Of a stretch of DNA of 6,206 nt, positions 1 through 5,815 are shown in pieces (position 1 is the first letter of the stretch; each line of letters starts with the position of its first letter). A model generated the notes under the pieces. The model was not told the DNA's origin and did not search any database. It saw only the letters and a program-made list of their open reading frames with translations. The translations under genes were made by a program, and so were the position numbers. Where the stretch lies: contig DUGW01000136.1 in assembly GCA_013331125.1 (NCBI GenBank), positions 1 through 6,206 of the forward strand. Reading direction: 5' to 3'. This DNA comes from Candidatus Woesearchaeota archaeon. GTDB lineage: Archaea; Nanoarchaeota; Nanoarchaeia; Woesearchaeales; UBA11576.

Positions 1-278
1 AGAAGACAGTCTACGAGATGAAGAAGATAATAGGAGACATACCATACTTCGCATTGCTCGAAGGAGGATATTCAGAGGAATCGATATATGAAGGAGTGAT
101 GGCATTCATGAACGGAAAGCCAAAGACGGCAGCAAGACCGCGGGCTGCAGGAAAAGATACAGGAAAGACCAAGAAAAGCAGAAAAGTTGGCAAGTCGAAG
201 AAGGCTGTCAAGAAACCAGTGAAGAAAAATGCCGGGAAAAACACAGGAAAGACCAAAAAGCCTAAAAAGAAAAAGTGA
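1..278 (+). CDS. C-terminal end of a histone deacetylase-like (acetoin utilisation family) hydrolase with a lysine-rich tail; 5' end outside window
   Basis: The reading frame is open from base 3 at the window edge, so this is the 3' end of a longer gene. The first ~38 residues include DIPYFALLEGGYSEESIYEG, matching the conserved LEGGY loop near the C-terminus of class II-type histone deacetylases and acetoin-utilisation (AcuC-like) zinc amidohydrolases, which remove acyl groups from lysine or related amides. The metal-binding Asp/His residues would lie upstream and cannot be seen. After MAFMNGKP comes a tail of about 50 residues made almost entirely of Lys, Gly, Ala, Thr and Pro, with GKDTGKTKK repeated as GKNTGKTKK. 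It resembles histone H1 or archaeal nucleoid-protein tails and could bind DNA or RNA (inference). The ATG at 18 is internal to the domain and is unlikely to be the start. The family call rests on one motif plus its flanks, so it is moderate; the tail is read directly. Confidence 0.65.
   Translation, partial: KTVYEMKKIIGDIPYFALLEGGYSEESIYEGVMAFMNGKPKTAARPRAAGKDTGKTKKSRKVGKSKKAVKKPVKKNAGKNTGKTKKPKKKK
159..256 (+). repeat. 14-nt direct repeat in the lysine-rich tail
   Basis: ACAGGAAAGACCAA occurs exactly at 159-172 and 243-256. The offset of 84 nt is 28 codons, so both copies encode the same TGKTKK peptide. This suggests the tail grew by in-frame duplication, although lysine-rich low-complexity DNA can also drift into such matches. 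Confidence 0.6.
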
Positions 279-291
279 ATCTTCTCCTTCT

Positions 292-885
292 ATGATAAAG
301 GCGATAATATTCGACTACGGCGGAGTGTTCTCAAAGGAAGCAGACCTGCACAAGTTCGCAGACCACTATGCGCCCAAATACGGCATAGACCCAAAGAAGT
401 TCGGGGATGAGATGTACGAATACTGGCAGAAAGCGAAGGTCAACAAGATAAACTCCGCACTGTTCTTCGAGCACCTCGCAGGACAGCTGGATGTGGATGT
501 CGATGAGTTCACAGAATATTTCATCCACTGGTTCGGGTTCGACGAGGAGATAAAAGAGTTCGTCGCCAGCCTCCAGGGGAGATACAAGCTCGGACTGCTG
601 TCAAACCAGATAGAGATATGGCTCGAGACACTGCTGGACCATCACGACATCAGGAGACTTTTCGACGTGATAACTACATCCTACAATGAAGGCATAGCAA
701 AACCTGACCCCAAGATATACAAGCGCGCGATGAAGGCATTGGGAGTCAAGCCAGAAGAGTGCGTGTTCATAGATGATCTTGAGAGGAACATAAAGCCAGC
801 AGAGAAATTAGGCATGAAAGTCGTGACATACAAAGGACTTAAAGACCTGAAGAAAAGGCTTGTAGAATTCGGGATCACTCTATAA
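292..885 (+). CDS. HAD superfamily hydrolase (subfamily IA-like, FDYGGV type)
   Basis: A cytosolic 197-residue protein of the haloacid dehalogenase superfamily, with the length of a single Rossmannoid domain plus a small helical C1 cap. Motif I is FDYGGVF with nucleophile Asp8, motif II is LLSNQ (Ser104), motif III is AKPDP (Lys137) and motif IV is FIDD (Asp161/Asp162). The cap lies at about residues 16-85. The usual second Asp of motif I (DxD), the acid/base of HAD phosphatases, is Gly10 here. This is seen in FDxGGV-type members of the family and leaves the exact reaction open. The substrate is unknown. The ATG at 292 was chosen because the domain begins at once (MIKAIIFDYGG). An in-frame ATG at 229 would add 21 residues that are only the shifted frame of the preceding lysine-rich tail. 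The gene lies 13 nt after the previous one with no Shine-Dalgarno motif in the pyrimidine-rich gap. Its end overlaps the convergent HAD gene by 11 bp. Confidence 0.9.
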   Translation: MIKAIIFDYGGVFSKEADLHKFADHYAPKYGIDPKKFGDEMYEYWQKAKVNKINSALFFEHLAGQLDVDVDEFTEYFIHWFGFDEEIKEFVASLQGRYKLGLLSNQIEIWLETLLDHHDIRRLFDVITTSYNEGIAKPDPKIYKRAMKALGVKPEECVFIDDLERNIKPAEKLGMKVVTYKGLKDLKKRLVEFGITL

Positions 886-1510
886 ATCCTATCACGTCCC
901 TAAGATCAGAGCTTTCCACGACATGATGGGCAACTTCTTTCAGGGCCTGACAGTCAGAATTGAAAGCTATCGACCTTCCTACAATCTTGAAAGCCTCGAT
1001 ATCAGTCTCAGCATCACCGATGAAGATGACCTCTGACAGCTGGATGCCCAGGTCCTCACACATATGCTCGATTATCTCAGCCTTCTTCTCAAGACCAGCA
1101 CCTACAGGCCAGATAAAATCACCAGTCACCTTGTTGTCCTGGATGACCAACTCATTCCCGAAGATGTGGTCAATACCAAAATCCTTGGCCGCCCTGCGGG
1201 CCATGTCGATAGAGCCGCCAGTGATGGCCATGGTGATCAAGTCCTTCGATCTGATATGGCTGAAGAGATCCTTGATGCCATCATTGTAGCTGATCGCGTT
1301 GACAAGGTCATGATATGGTGCGGCGTCACGGCCTTTCCAGAGCCTGCCGACAACCTCTTCCACCAACCGGTCGTAATCAGTCTTGAGATATTTCTTTGTC
1401 AGGACCTTGCCTTCCTCAAGGGTGCCGAACCTCTCATGGAGAAGCATCCAGAAATTCACATCCCGGAAAAGGGTGCCATCGACATCAAAACAGACGAGTT
1501 TATATTTCAT
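875..1510 (-). CDS. HAD superfamily hydrolase, phosphoserine phosphatase (SerB)-like, subfamily IB
   Basis: A 211-residue cytosolic HAD phosphatase. Motif I is FDVDGTL with nucleophile Asp9 and acid/base Asp11; motif II is ITGGS (Thr97), corresponding to the SGG motif of SerB. Motif III is Lys142/Lys143 in GLEKKAEII, and motif IV is IGDAETD with Asp166 and Asp170 for Mg2+. The order and spacing, with a helical cap at about residues 17-78, fit the phosphoserine-phosphatase-like group. However, GDAETD differs from the GDGxND typical of genuine SerB, so serine biosynthesis is possible but unproven. The start is fixed by MKYKLVCFDVDG. No Shine-Dalgarno motif precedes it, and a TATA box is centred about 26 nt upstream, which points to a leaderless mRNA. 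The gene converges on the other HAD gene (3' overlap 875-885) and diverges from the tRNA-Ser gene. The two HAD proteins belong to different subfamilies and are not a recent duplicate. Confidence 0.88.
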   Translation of the reverse strand: MKYKLVCFDVDGTLFRDVNFWMLLHERFGTLEEGKVLTKKYLKTDYDRLVEEVVGRLWKGRDAAPYHDLVNAISYNDGIKDLFSHIRSKDLITMAITGGSIDMARRAAKDFGIDHIFGNELVIQDNKVTGDFIWPVGAGLEKKAEIIEHMCEDLGIQLSEVIFIGDAETDIEAFKIVGRSIAFNSDCQALKEVAHHVVESSDLRDVIGFIE

Positions 1511-1532
1511 ATATCCAGAAAGAGGCGTTATC

Positions 1533-1540
1533 TTTATAAA
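1533..1540. promoter_or_regulatory. Palindromic TATA box shared by the SerB-like gene (-) and tRNA-Ser (+)
   Basis: TTTATAAA reads the same on both strands. Its centre (1536.5) is 26-27 nt from the ATG of the minus-strand HAD gene at 1510 and 29-30 nt from the first base of tRNA-Ser at 1566. Archaeal TATA boxes sit about 25 nt before the transcription start, so one box can explain a leaderless mRNA to the left and a tRNA precursor with a very short 5' leader to the right. No clear BRE is visible on either side to set direction. There is no second equally good TATA sequence in the 55-nt gap. Confidence 0.65.
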
Positions 1541-1565
1541 TGATATGGAAAAACCATAGAATCAA

Positions 1566-1696
1566 GCCGACGTGGCACAATCTGGTACTGCGCAGGTCTT
1601 GAAAACCTGTTTCCGAAAGGATATCCCGGTTCAAAAGAAAAACGGGGTTTTTCATTCCACAAAACCTCCGGTTTCGTGAAAATCCGGGCGTCGGCG
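1566..1696 (+). tRNA. tRNA-Ser (anticodon UGA) interrupted by a T-loop intron
   Basis: A complete class II tRNA. The acceptor stem GCCGACG (1566-1572) pairs with CGTCGGC (1689-1695) over 7 of 7 bases, followed by discriminator G (1696), as usual for archaeal tRNA-Ser. The D arm is GCA/TGC (1575-1577/1589-1591) with GG at 1584-1585. The anticodon stem CAGGT/ACCTG (1593-1597/1605-1609) encloses loop CTTGAAA, giving anticodon TGA (1600-1602). The long variable arm is TCC-GAAA-GGA (1612-1621). The T stem CCCGG (1625-1629) pairs perfectly with CCGGG (1684-1688), but the two halves are separated by 54 nt instead of 7. Removing 1636-1682 restores the loop TTCAAAT and gives an 84-nt tRNA without encoded CCA. 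It decodes UCA and other UCN codons. The flanking TATA box and T-tract support an active gene. Confidence 0.93.
1636..1682 (+). other. Archaeal tRNA intron at position 59/60 (bulge-helix-bulge)
   Basis: This 47-nt intron lies in the T loop. Exon bases TTCA (1630-1633) pair with TGAA (1677-1680) to give the 4-bp central helix. It is flanked by 3-nt bulges AAA (1634-1636) and AAT (1681-1683), with the T stem as outer helix. Cutting after the second base of each bulge, as archaeal splicing endonuclease does, yields exactly TTCAAAT. The inner helix is imperfect: GAAA (1637-1640) can pair with TTTC (1672-1675) only if G1676 bulges. The intron also holds hairpins GAAAAAC-GGG-GTTTTTC (1637-1653) and AAACC-TCC-GGTTT (1662-1674). 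Because the junction lies among A residues, the exact cut could shift by a base by sequence alone. Confidence 0.85.
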
Positions 1697-1706
1697 TCTT
1701 TCTTTT
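1697..1706 (+). terminator. T-rich terminator of tRNA-Ser
   Basis: TCTTTCTTTT begins directly after the discriminator base. Pyrimidine/T tracts of this kind are the usual archaeal termination signal for tRNA genes. Confidence 0.65.
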
Positions 1707-1714
1707 CTGACTGC

Positions 1715-2272
1715 CTAGAATATCTTTATGCCAAGCACTGCGAAGTAAGAGACATAAGTGCACAATACTATGTTGCCTATGATCAGGGGAGGAAGAAGCC
1801 GTTTCCACCTGTGATCAGCCACGCCGCAGGCGACAGTGAGAAGATTATTAGGGAGAGGAGTGAATGCCACATACAGAAATATCACCAACTGGATGATCCA
1901 GCAGGGCTCTTTCTCCATCCAACGGAGAAGACGGTCAATCTTATGCTCATATTTCTCGGTCAATACCTCTTTACCACGGTAACCAAGATAATAATACAGC
2001 ATGTTGCCAGCAGTCATGCCAAGGCCTGCGATTATACCAAGTGCTATGGGGTTGAGCCCGCCAGCAGCAAGAGTGATTATCGCAGGATACACAGAGATGA
2101 AAGAGAACGTGGCAGCCTCACCGAACAAAGCGATGAGGAATGATGCGATGTATCCATTATTGATGCCTATCATGCCGACAATCTTCTCAGGATGATACCT
2201 GTAGAGGAGAGCTGACCATAAGAAAATGGCCATCAATATGCCAAAGAATGTGAACCACCTCTTCTTTTTCAT
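1715..2272 (-). CDS. VTT-domain (DedA / SNARE-associated) membrane protein
   Basis: A polytopic membrane protein of 185 residues. Hydrophobic segments lie at about 8-25, 41-58, 62-95, 127-150 and 160-182. Landmarks of the VTT/DedA family are the helical region GEAATFSFIS, a Gly-rich turn LAAGGLNP (68-75), the GMTAGNMLYYYLGYRG stretch (85-100, matching the family's G-x-x-x-G(D/N)-x-x-x-Y-x-x-G-x-x-G pattern) and FTPLPNN (137-143). Family members are linked to lipid scrambling and envelope homeostasis; no substrate can be assigned here. The ATG at 2272 was chosen because AGGTG lies 9 nt before it. An upstream GTG at 2284 would lie inside that Shine-Dalgarno motif. The gene starts 34 nt after the permease gene, so it is probably the last gene of the MacB-type operon. 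Its stop lies 18 nt from the 3' end of the convergent tRNA gene. Confidence 0.82.
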   Translation of the reverse strand: MKKKRWFTFFGILMAIFLWSALLYRYHPEKIVGMIGINNGYIASFLIALFGEAATFSFISVYPAIITLAAGGLNPIALGIIAGLGMTAGNMLYYYLGYRGKEVLTEKYEHKIDRLLRWMEKEPCWIIQLVIFLYVAFTPLPNNLLTVACGVADHRWKRLLPPLIIGNIVLCTYVSYFAVLGIKIF

Positions 2273-2281
2273 ATACGCAAA

Positions 2282-2286
2282 CACCT
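2282..2286 (-). promoter_or_regulatory. Ribosome binding site deciding the start of the VTT gene
   Basis: On the minus strand AGGTG lies 9 nt before the ATG at 2272 and complements the CACCT of the 16S rRNA 3' end. It overlaps the alternative GTG at 2284, which argues for the shorter protein. Confidence 0.55.
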
Positions 2287-2306
2287 ACGATGTTATTCAA
2301 TCGTTT

Positions 2307-3536
2307 TTATTCATACCTAAGAGCATCTACCGGCTTCAGTCTCGAGGCCTTGTAGGCAGGGATCACTCCTGCAAGCATACCGACGAGAAGCGCGACCAGC
2401 AGGGCTACAAGCATGGATGATGTGGTGACTATGGCCTGCCCGCCCATACCTCTCATGTTGGGTACGACGAACGGCATTAGTTTGGAGAGCACTATGCCCA
2501 GGAACACGCCGATGATACCTCCGATGAGGCCGATCAGGCCTGCGTTGATCAGGAATATCTTGAGTATGTCGCTGTTCCTGGCACCGATGGCCTTCATGAT
2601 CCCGATGTCTTTGGTCTTCTCAAGCACAGAGGTGAACATAGTGTTCGCGATGCCTACTGCGCCGACAAGAAGAGAGACAGCAGCTATAGCTGTGAGGAAC
2701 AATGTTATGGCGCCGGTGATCTCAGCGAAACGCGCAGCTGCCTGCTGCTGGGTGCGGATGGAGAAATCCTTGTTCCTCTCGGTCTTATGACGGGAGATCA
2801 GGAGCTTCTTCGTGACCTTCTCCTCGACAGCCGGAACCAGTTCCTCGCTCTTAGCCTTTATTATTATAGAGTCATAGACATCCTGATCCTTGTCTTCCAG
2901 CACCTGGTATGCCATCTGGATAGGCATGTATATGCTCGTGCTCTGGTCATCCAACACGCCGACTATGCGGAAAGAACGGCCCTCGATGGTGAACATCTTG
3001 TTCACGCCGAGAGGAGAATCAAAGTAAGTGTCTGCGAGACGGGCGCCGATGACGACGACGTTCTGATCAGCAGGACCAAGCAGCCTTCCGTCACGGATCT
3101 CCTCTGTCGTGATCTTGTACCATTCCTTCTGGTCGACGCCAGTCAAAGACACCGAACCTTTCTTGCTGAGGAACGCGATGTCGACCCTTCCGGATATCTG
3201 GGTATCCAAGGCAAATATCTCAGGTATGCCCTTCAGGACCTGGACATCACCCCTGTCAAGCTGAGGGATCTCATCACTTGCAGTCGCTCCGACATTGCTG
3301 CTCCCGCCACCTCCCATACCGCCGAATCCACGGGCAGCGCCGGCAGTCAATGTCAAAAGGTCAGCACCAAGACCGCCCAGACGGGAGTTCACTGACGGAC
3401 GCATACCCTCGCCGAGAGCGACGATTGCTAAGACTGAGCCTACGCCAATGACGATGCCGATTATGGTGAGCCAGCTGCGAAGCTTGCTATGTATCACCAT
3501 ATTGAATGCCTGCTTGAGGCATTTGCTGAGTCTCAT
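2307..3536 (-). CDS. MacB/FtsX-type ABC transporter permease
   Basis: A 409-residue permease with the standard MacB_PCD plus FtsX layout. TM1 is at about 21-41 (LTIIGIVIGVGSVLAIVALG), followed by a large extracytoplasmic domain (~42-270) and TM2 at ~273-297. The cytoplasmic coupling segment is EKTKDIGIMKAIGA (306-319), then TM3 at ~325-358 and TM4 at ~375-395. The C-terminal signature is PAYKASRLKPVDALRYE. It should dimerise and couple to the ATPase encoded upstream, working as a mechanotransmission-type machine rather than a channel. Odd feature: a Gly-rich low-complexity insert, RGFGGMGGGGSSN (69-81), early in the extracytoplasmic domain. GAAGGT (3545-3550) lies 8 nt before the ATG and supports the start. 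The gene is 63 nt downstream of the COG1361-like gene and 34 nt upstream of the VTT gene, all on the same strand. Transport substrate unknown. Confidence 0.93.
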   Translation of the reverse strand: MRLSKCLKQAFNMVIHSKLRSWLTIIGIVIGVGSVLAIVALGEGMRPSVNSRLGGLGADLLTLTAGAARGFGGMGGGGSSNVGATASDEIPQLDRGDVQVLKGIPEIFALDTQISGRVDIAFLSKKGSVSLTGVDQKEWYKITTEEIRDGRLLGPADQNVVVIGARLADTYFDSPLGVNKMFTIEGRSFRIVGVLDDQSTSIYMPIQMAYQVLEDKDQDVYDSIIIKAKSEELVPAVEEKVTKKLLISRHKTERNKDFSIRTQQQAAARFAEITGAITLFLTAIAAVSLLVGAVGIANTMFTSVLEKTKDIGIMKAIGARNSDILKIFLINAGLIGLIGGIIGVFLGIVLSKLMPFVVPNMRGMGGQAIVTTSSMLVALLVALLVGMLAGVIPAYKASRLKPVDALRYE

Positions 3537-3599
3537 CGATAAGTACCTTCATCCAGGTCGGTCGTCCTGATCGGTCCATCCCTCATCCGTCTCTCGATA

Positions 3600-5057
3600 T
3601 CACTTGTCGCCCCTGAGTGAGATCTTGCTCTTGGTCTCGTTCTTCTTGGGCGTCTCATACTTCTTACTCATCTGCATGATGCGATATCTCCTATATTTCA
3701 GAAGACCGATGATAAGACCGACAGCCAAGGCAGCACCCAAGATGTAATAGCCTATCTGCTTAAGAGCGGTCGTGATCGACCCGTTCCTGCCATTCTGGCC
3801 GAAGCCACCACCTGCGAAGTTACCTCGCATGCCACTTGCAGCCCTGGTGATGTTGGCGTCAAGGCCCATGGTCACGTCCTTGGTCAAGACATAACGGTCA
3901 CCAAGAGTGTCAGTATATGCCACATCGACCTTTATTGTCTTTGCAGAAGAGGTCTGCTGCATCTGCTCACGCAAAGCGGCGCGTTCCTCATCAGTCATCT
4001 TTGCATAGTCCTCTCTTGACCTTGCAGGAGGACTGGTCCCTTGCGGAGCAGAGGCTTCCTGCTGGAGGCTGAAGCTGGCGACAGTATAATCGCCTTTGTT
4101 AAGATTGCCTATTATCGCAGAGTTGGAGCCAGAGACCCTCCAACCATCCTGTTCAGGGATCATTATCGATACAGACGATGCTGGATTGCTGCCGATATTG
4201 GCGATCGAGAATGAAGTCTCACTGCCGGTGCTCTCGGAGTAGGCGATCTCGAAATCAGTACCTCCGCCGACATAGACTCCTGCATTGTTGGTGACCTCTT
4301 TCTGGACTCCAGTCACAGGATCATCATAGACAAGAGAGAGGGTCAGCTTGTAGAGCCCAGGGTCTGCATTCGTATCTGCGATGACGTCATATGATACGGT
4401 GGTCTTCTCACCGACACCCAGGTACTTGATGTACTTTGTGTCAGCGCTGCCTACAGGAAGCACGACATCATCCTCGTTCTCCCATGAGAAGATGAGATCC
4501 TTCAGAGGTGCACGGCCGACATTGTTGATCGTGAATTCCATCGGTGTCTGCTGGCCGGGGACGAGCTTCACCTGACCGATGTAGATGACCTCTGCGTTCT
4601 CCCGTGTCTTCACGTCGACACTGAGCGTCTTCTTGATGGCTGCATACTCCCTCTGCCCCTCTTTGTAGAGCAGGACATCGATGTCATAAGAACCTTCCGG
4701 AATCTCGCGGTCAGTCATCACCTTGAACTTGATTATCTTCTGGTCCTCGACAGTCTGGAAACCCTCAAGCCTGTCAGTGCTGAGGATGTACTTCTGTCCC
4801 GAGATGGGCTCGAACGGGTAATCAAGCACAAGTTCTATGAAGTAACCTTCAGCAGGTTTCGATCCCCAGTTCTCGATACCTATCCTCAACTCCACCATGT
4901 TGCCTGCGATGGCAGGATCCGGATCCTGGTTCACCAGGCTCGCAGTTAGTATATCACTCTCTGATATGTAAGTGTACTCGGCGTACACGCAGGTGACTGC
5001 GAGCAGCAGAGCGACGACCGCGGCTATGCTCGTCAGACCGGTCTTTGTGCAGTTCAT
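3600..5057 (-). CDS. Secreted, membrane-anchored COG1361-like (S-layer/CARDB-type) protein
   Basis: A 485-residue extracytoplasmic protein. A signal peptide covers residues 1-26 (hydrophobic core IAAVVALLLAVTCV, probable cleavage after VYA). Three beta-sandwich-like regions follow, at about 32-150, 155-262 and 265-400. Each has the CARDB/COG1361 pattern of an N/G-rich 'IxNxGxxxA' turn: GIENWGSKPA (60-69), INNVGRAPLKD (177-187) and IANIGSNPASS (285-295). A charged helical insert lies at about 346-370 (containing MTDEERAALREQMQQ), then a Gly/Asn-rich linker GNFAGGGFGQNGRNG (412-426), a TM segment at about 434-454 and a Lys-rich cytoplasmic tail. The gene overlaps the ATPase gene by ATGA and has GGGTG 5 nt before its ATG, so the two are translationally coupled. 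Such proteins are often encoded with archaeal MacB-like transporters. A role as extracytoplasmic adaptor, in the position MacA holds in bacteria, is an inference. Confidence 0.8.
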   Translation of the reverse strand: MNCTKTGLTSIAAVVALLLAVTCVYAEYTYISESDILTASLVNQDPDPAIAGNMVELRIGIENWGSKPAEGYFIELVLDYPFEPISGQKYILSTDRLEGFQTVEDQKIIKFKVMTDREIPEGSYDIDVLLYKEGQREYAAIKKTLSVDVKTRENAEVIYIGQVKLVPGQQTPMEFTINNVGRAPLKDLIFSWENEDDVVLPVGSADTKYIKYLGVGEKTTVSYDVIADTNADPGLYKLTLSLVYDDPVTGVQKEVTNNAGVYVGGGTDFEIAYSESTGSETSFSIANIGSNPASSVSIMIPEQDGWRVSGSNSAIIGNLNKGDYTVASFSLQQEASAPQGTSPPARSREDYAKMTDEERAALREQMQQTSSAKTIKVDVAYTDTLGDRYVLTKDVTMGLDANITRAASGMRGNFAGGGFGQNGRNGSITTALKQIGYYILGAALAVGLIIGLLKYRRYRIMQMSKKYETPKKNETKSKISLRGDK

Positions 5058-5788
5058 TTTGGCACCCTCTGTCTCTTGTTGATCTCTATCCTTATTATCT
5101 TACCGTCATGCAGCTCCACATGAGTGCGGGCATATTGAGCAAGATGGAGGTCATGGGTGACCATGATCACTGTCTTGCCCTCATATTTCCATAATTTGTA
5201 TAATGTCTCGATGACTTCTCTGCCGGTCACGCTGTCAAGCGCGCCTGTAGGTTCATCAGCAAGTATTATCTCAGGATTGGCAGCGAGGCTCCTGGCGATG
5301 GATACCCTCTGCTGCTGGCCCCCAGACAGCTGGCTGGGGAGATGATGCATCTTATCAGCAAGACCGACTATCTTCAGCACCTCTTCAGTGCGTATCTTAG
5401 AGTCATGGTCTCCTCTCTCCTGTAGTTCAAGAGGAAGAAGGACATTGTCGAATGCAGTCATGGTAGGAAGAAGATTGTATTGTTGGAAGATGAAACCGAT
5501 AGATTCACCCCTCAAAGTGGCAAGATTTGATTCTGACATACTTGAGATATCCTGTGACATGAGATGGATATGGCCTCTGGTAGGGATGTCAAGACAGCCG
5601 ACAAGATTCATCATGGTAGATTTGCCGGAACCAGAAGCGCCGATGATCGCGACGAAATCGCCCTGCTTGATATCGAGTGTTATGCCCCTAAGTGCAGGTA
5701 CCTCTACCTCACCCATCTTGTATATCTTCCATACATCTTCAAGATGGATTATGGACTTCTGCCCTTCACCCCTGACTTTGGTCGCCAT
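5054..5788 (-). CDS. MacB/LolD-type ABC transporter ATP-binding protein
   Basis: A 244-residue ATPase with all motifs intact. Walker A is GASGSGKST (50-58), the Q-loop FQQYNLLP (101-108), the signature LSGGQ (154-158), Walker B IILADEP (174-180, catalytic Glu179), the D-loop GALD (182-185) and the H-loop His212 in VMVTHD. VPALRGITLDIKQGDFVAIIG and the LADEPTGALD context are typical of the MacB/LolD/FtsE group, which pairs with separate FtsX-like permeases. It would act as a homodimer at the cytoplasmic face, powering the permease encoded two genes downstream. GAGGT (5796-5800) lies 7 nt before the ATG and supports the start. An in-frame TGA at 5834-5836 limits extension. It is the first gene of the operon, and its stop overlaps the next start (ATGA, 5054-5057). 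Confidence 0.96.
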   Translation of the reverse strand: MATKVRGEGQKSIIHLEDVWKIYKMGEVEVPALRGITLDIKQGDFVAIIGASGSGKSTMMNLVGCLDIPTRGHIHLMSQDISSMSESNLATLRGESIGFIFQQYNLLPTMTAFDNVLLPLELQERGDHDSKIRTEEVLKIVGLADKMHHLPSQLSGGQQQRVSIARSLAANPEIILADEPTGALDSVTGREVIETLYKLWKYEGKTVIMVTHDLHLAQYARTHVELHDGKIIRIEINKRQRVPK

Positions 5789-5795
5789 CTGATAA

Positions 5796-5800
5796 ACCTC
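5796..5800 (-). promoter_or_regulatory. Ribosome binding site of the ATPase gene
   Basis: GAGGT lies 7 nt before the ATG at 5788. It is the third GAGGT-type motif in the leader; the two upstream copies precede mini-ORFs. Confidence 0.65.
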
Positions 5801-5815
5801 GAATGAGAATGAACA

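Noticed and set aside
229..291. Upstream in-frame ATG for the first HAD gene (adds 21 residues)
   Set aside because: The extra residues are just the shifted reading of the preceding lysine-rich tail, and the HAD fold begins exactly at the ATG at 292.
292..1510. The two HAD genes as a tandem duplication
   Set aside because: They are on opposite strands, have different motif I and II types (FDYGG/LLSNQ versus FDVDGT/ITGGS), and show no shared sequence beyond the superfamily motifs.
1064..1543. 159-codon plus-strand frame
   Set aside because: It is antisense to the SerB-like gene, whose motifs are intact; no recognisable domain.
1630..1683. Interrupted T arm as a sign of a tRNA pseudogene
   Set aside because: Every stem is perfectly paired and the splice motif restores an exact consensus T loop, so an intron is a better explanation than decay.
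1500..1808. Minus-strand frame across the tRNA
   Set aside because: It would read through the tRNA gene and promoter; no family features.
1676..2143. 155-codon plus-strand frame
   Set aside because: It starts within the 3' part of the tRNA gene and runs antisense to the VTT gene; no signs of a real protein.
2282..2284. GTG start for the VTT gene
   Set aside because: It lies inside the AGGTG motif that is well spaced for the ATG at 2272; the four extra residues show no family match.
2787..3395. 202-codon open frame on the plus strand
   Set aside because: It is antisense to the well-supported permease gene, shows no domain pattern, and arises from codon bias in the opposite strand.
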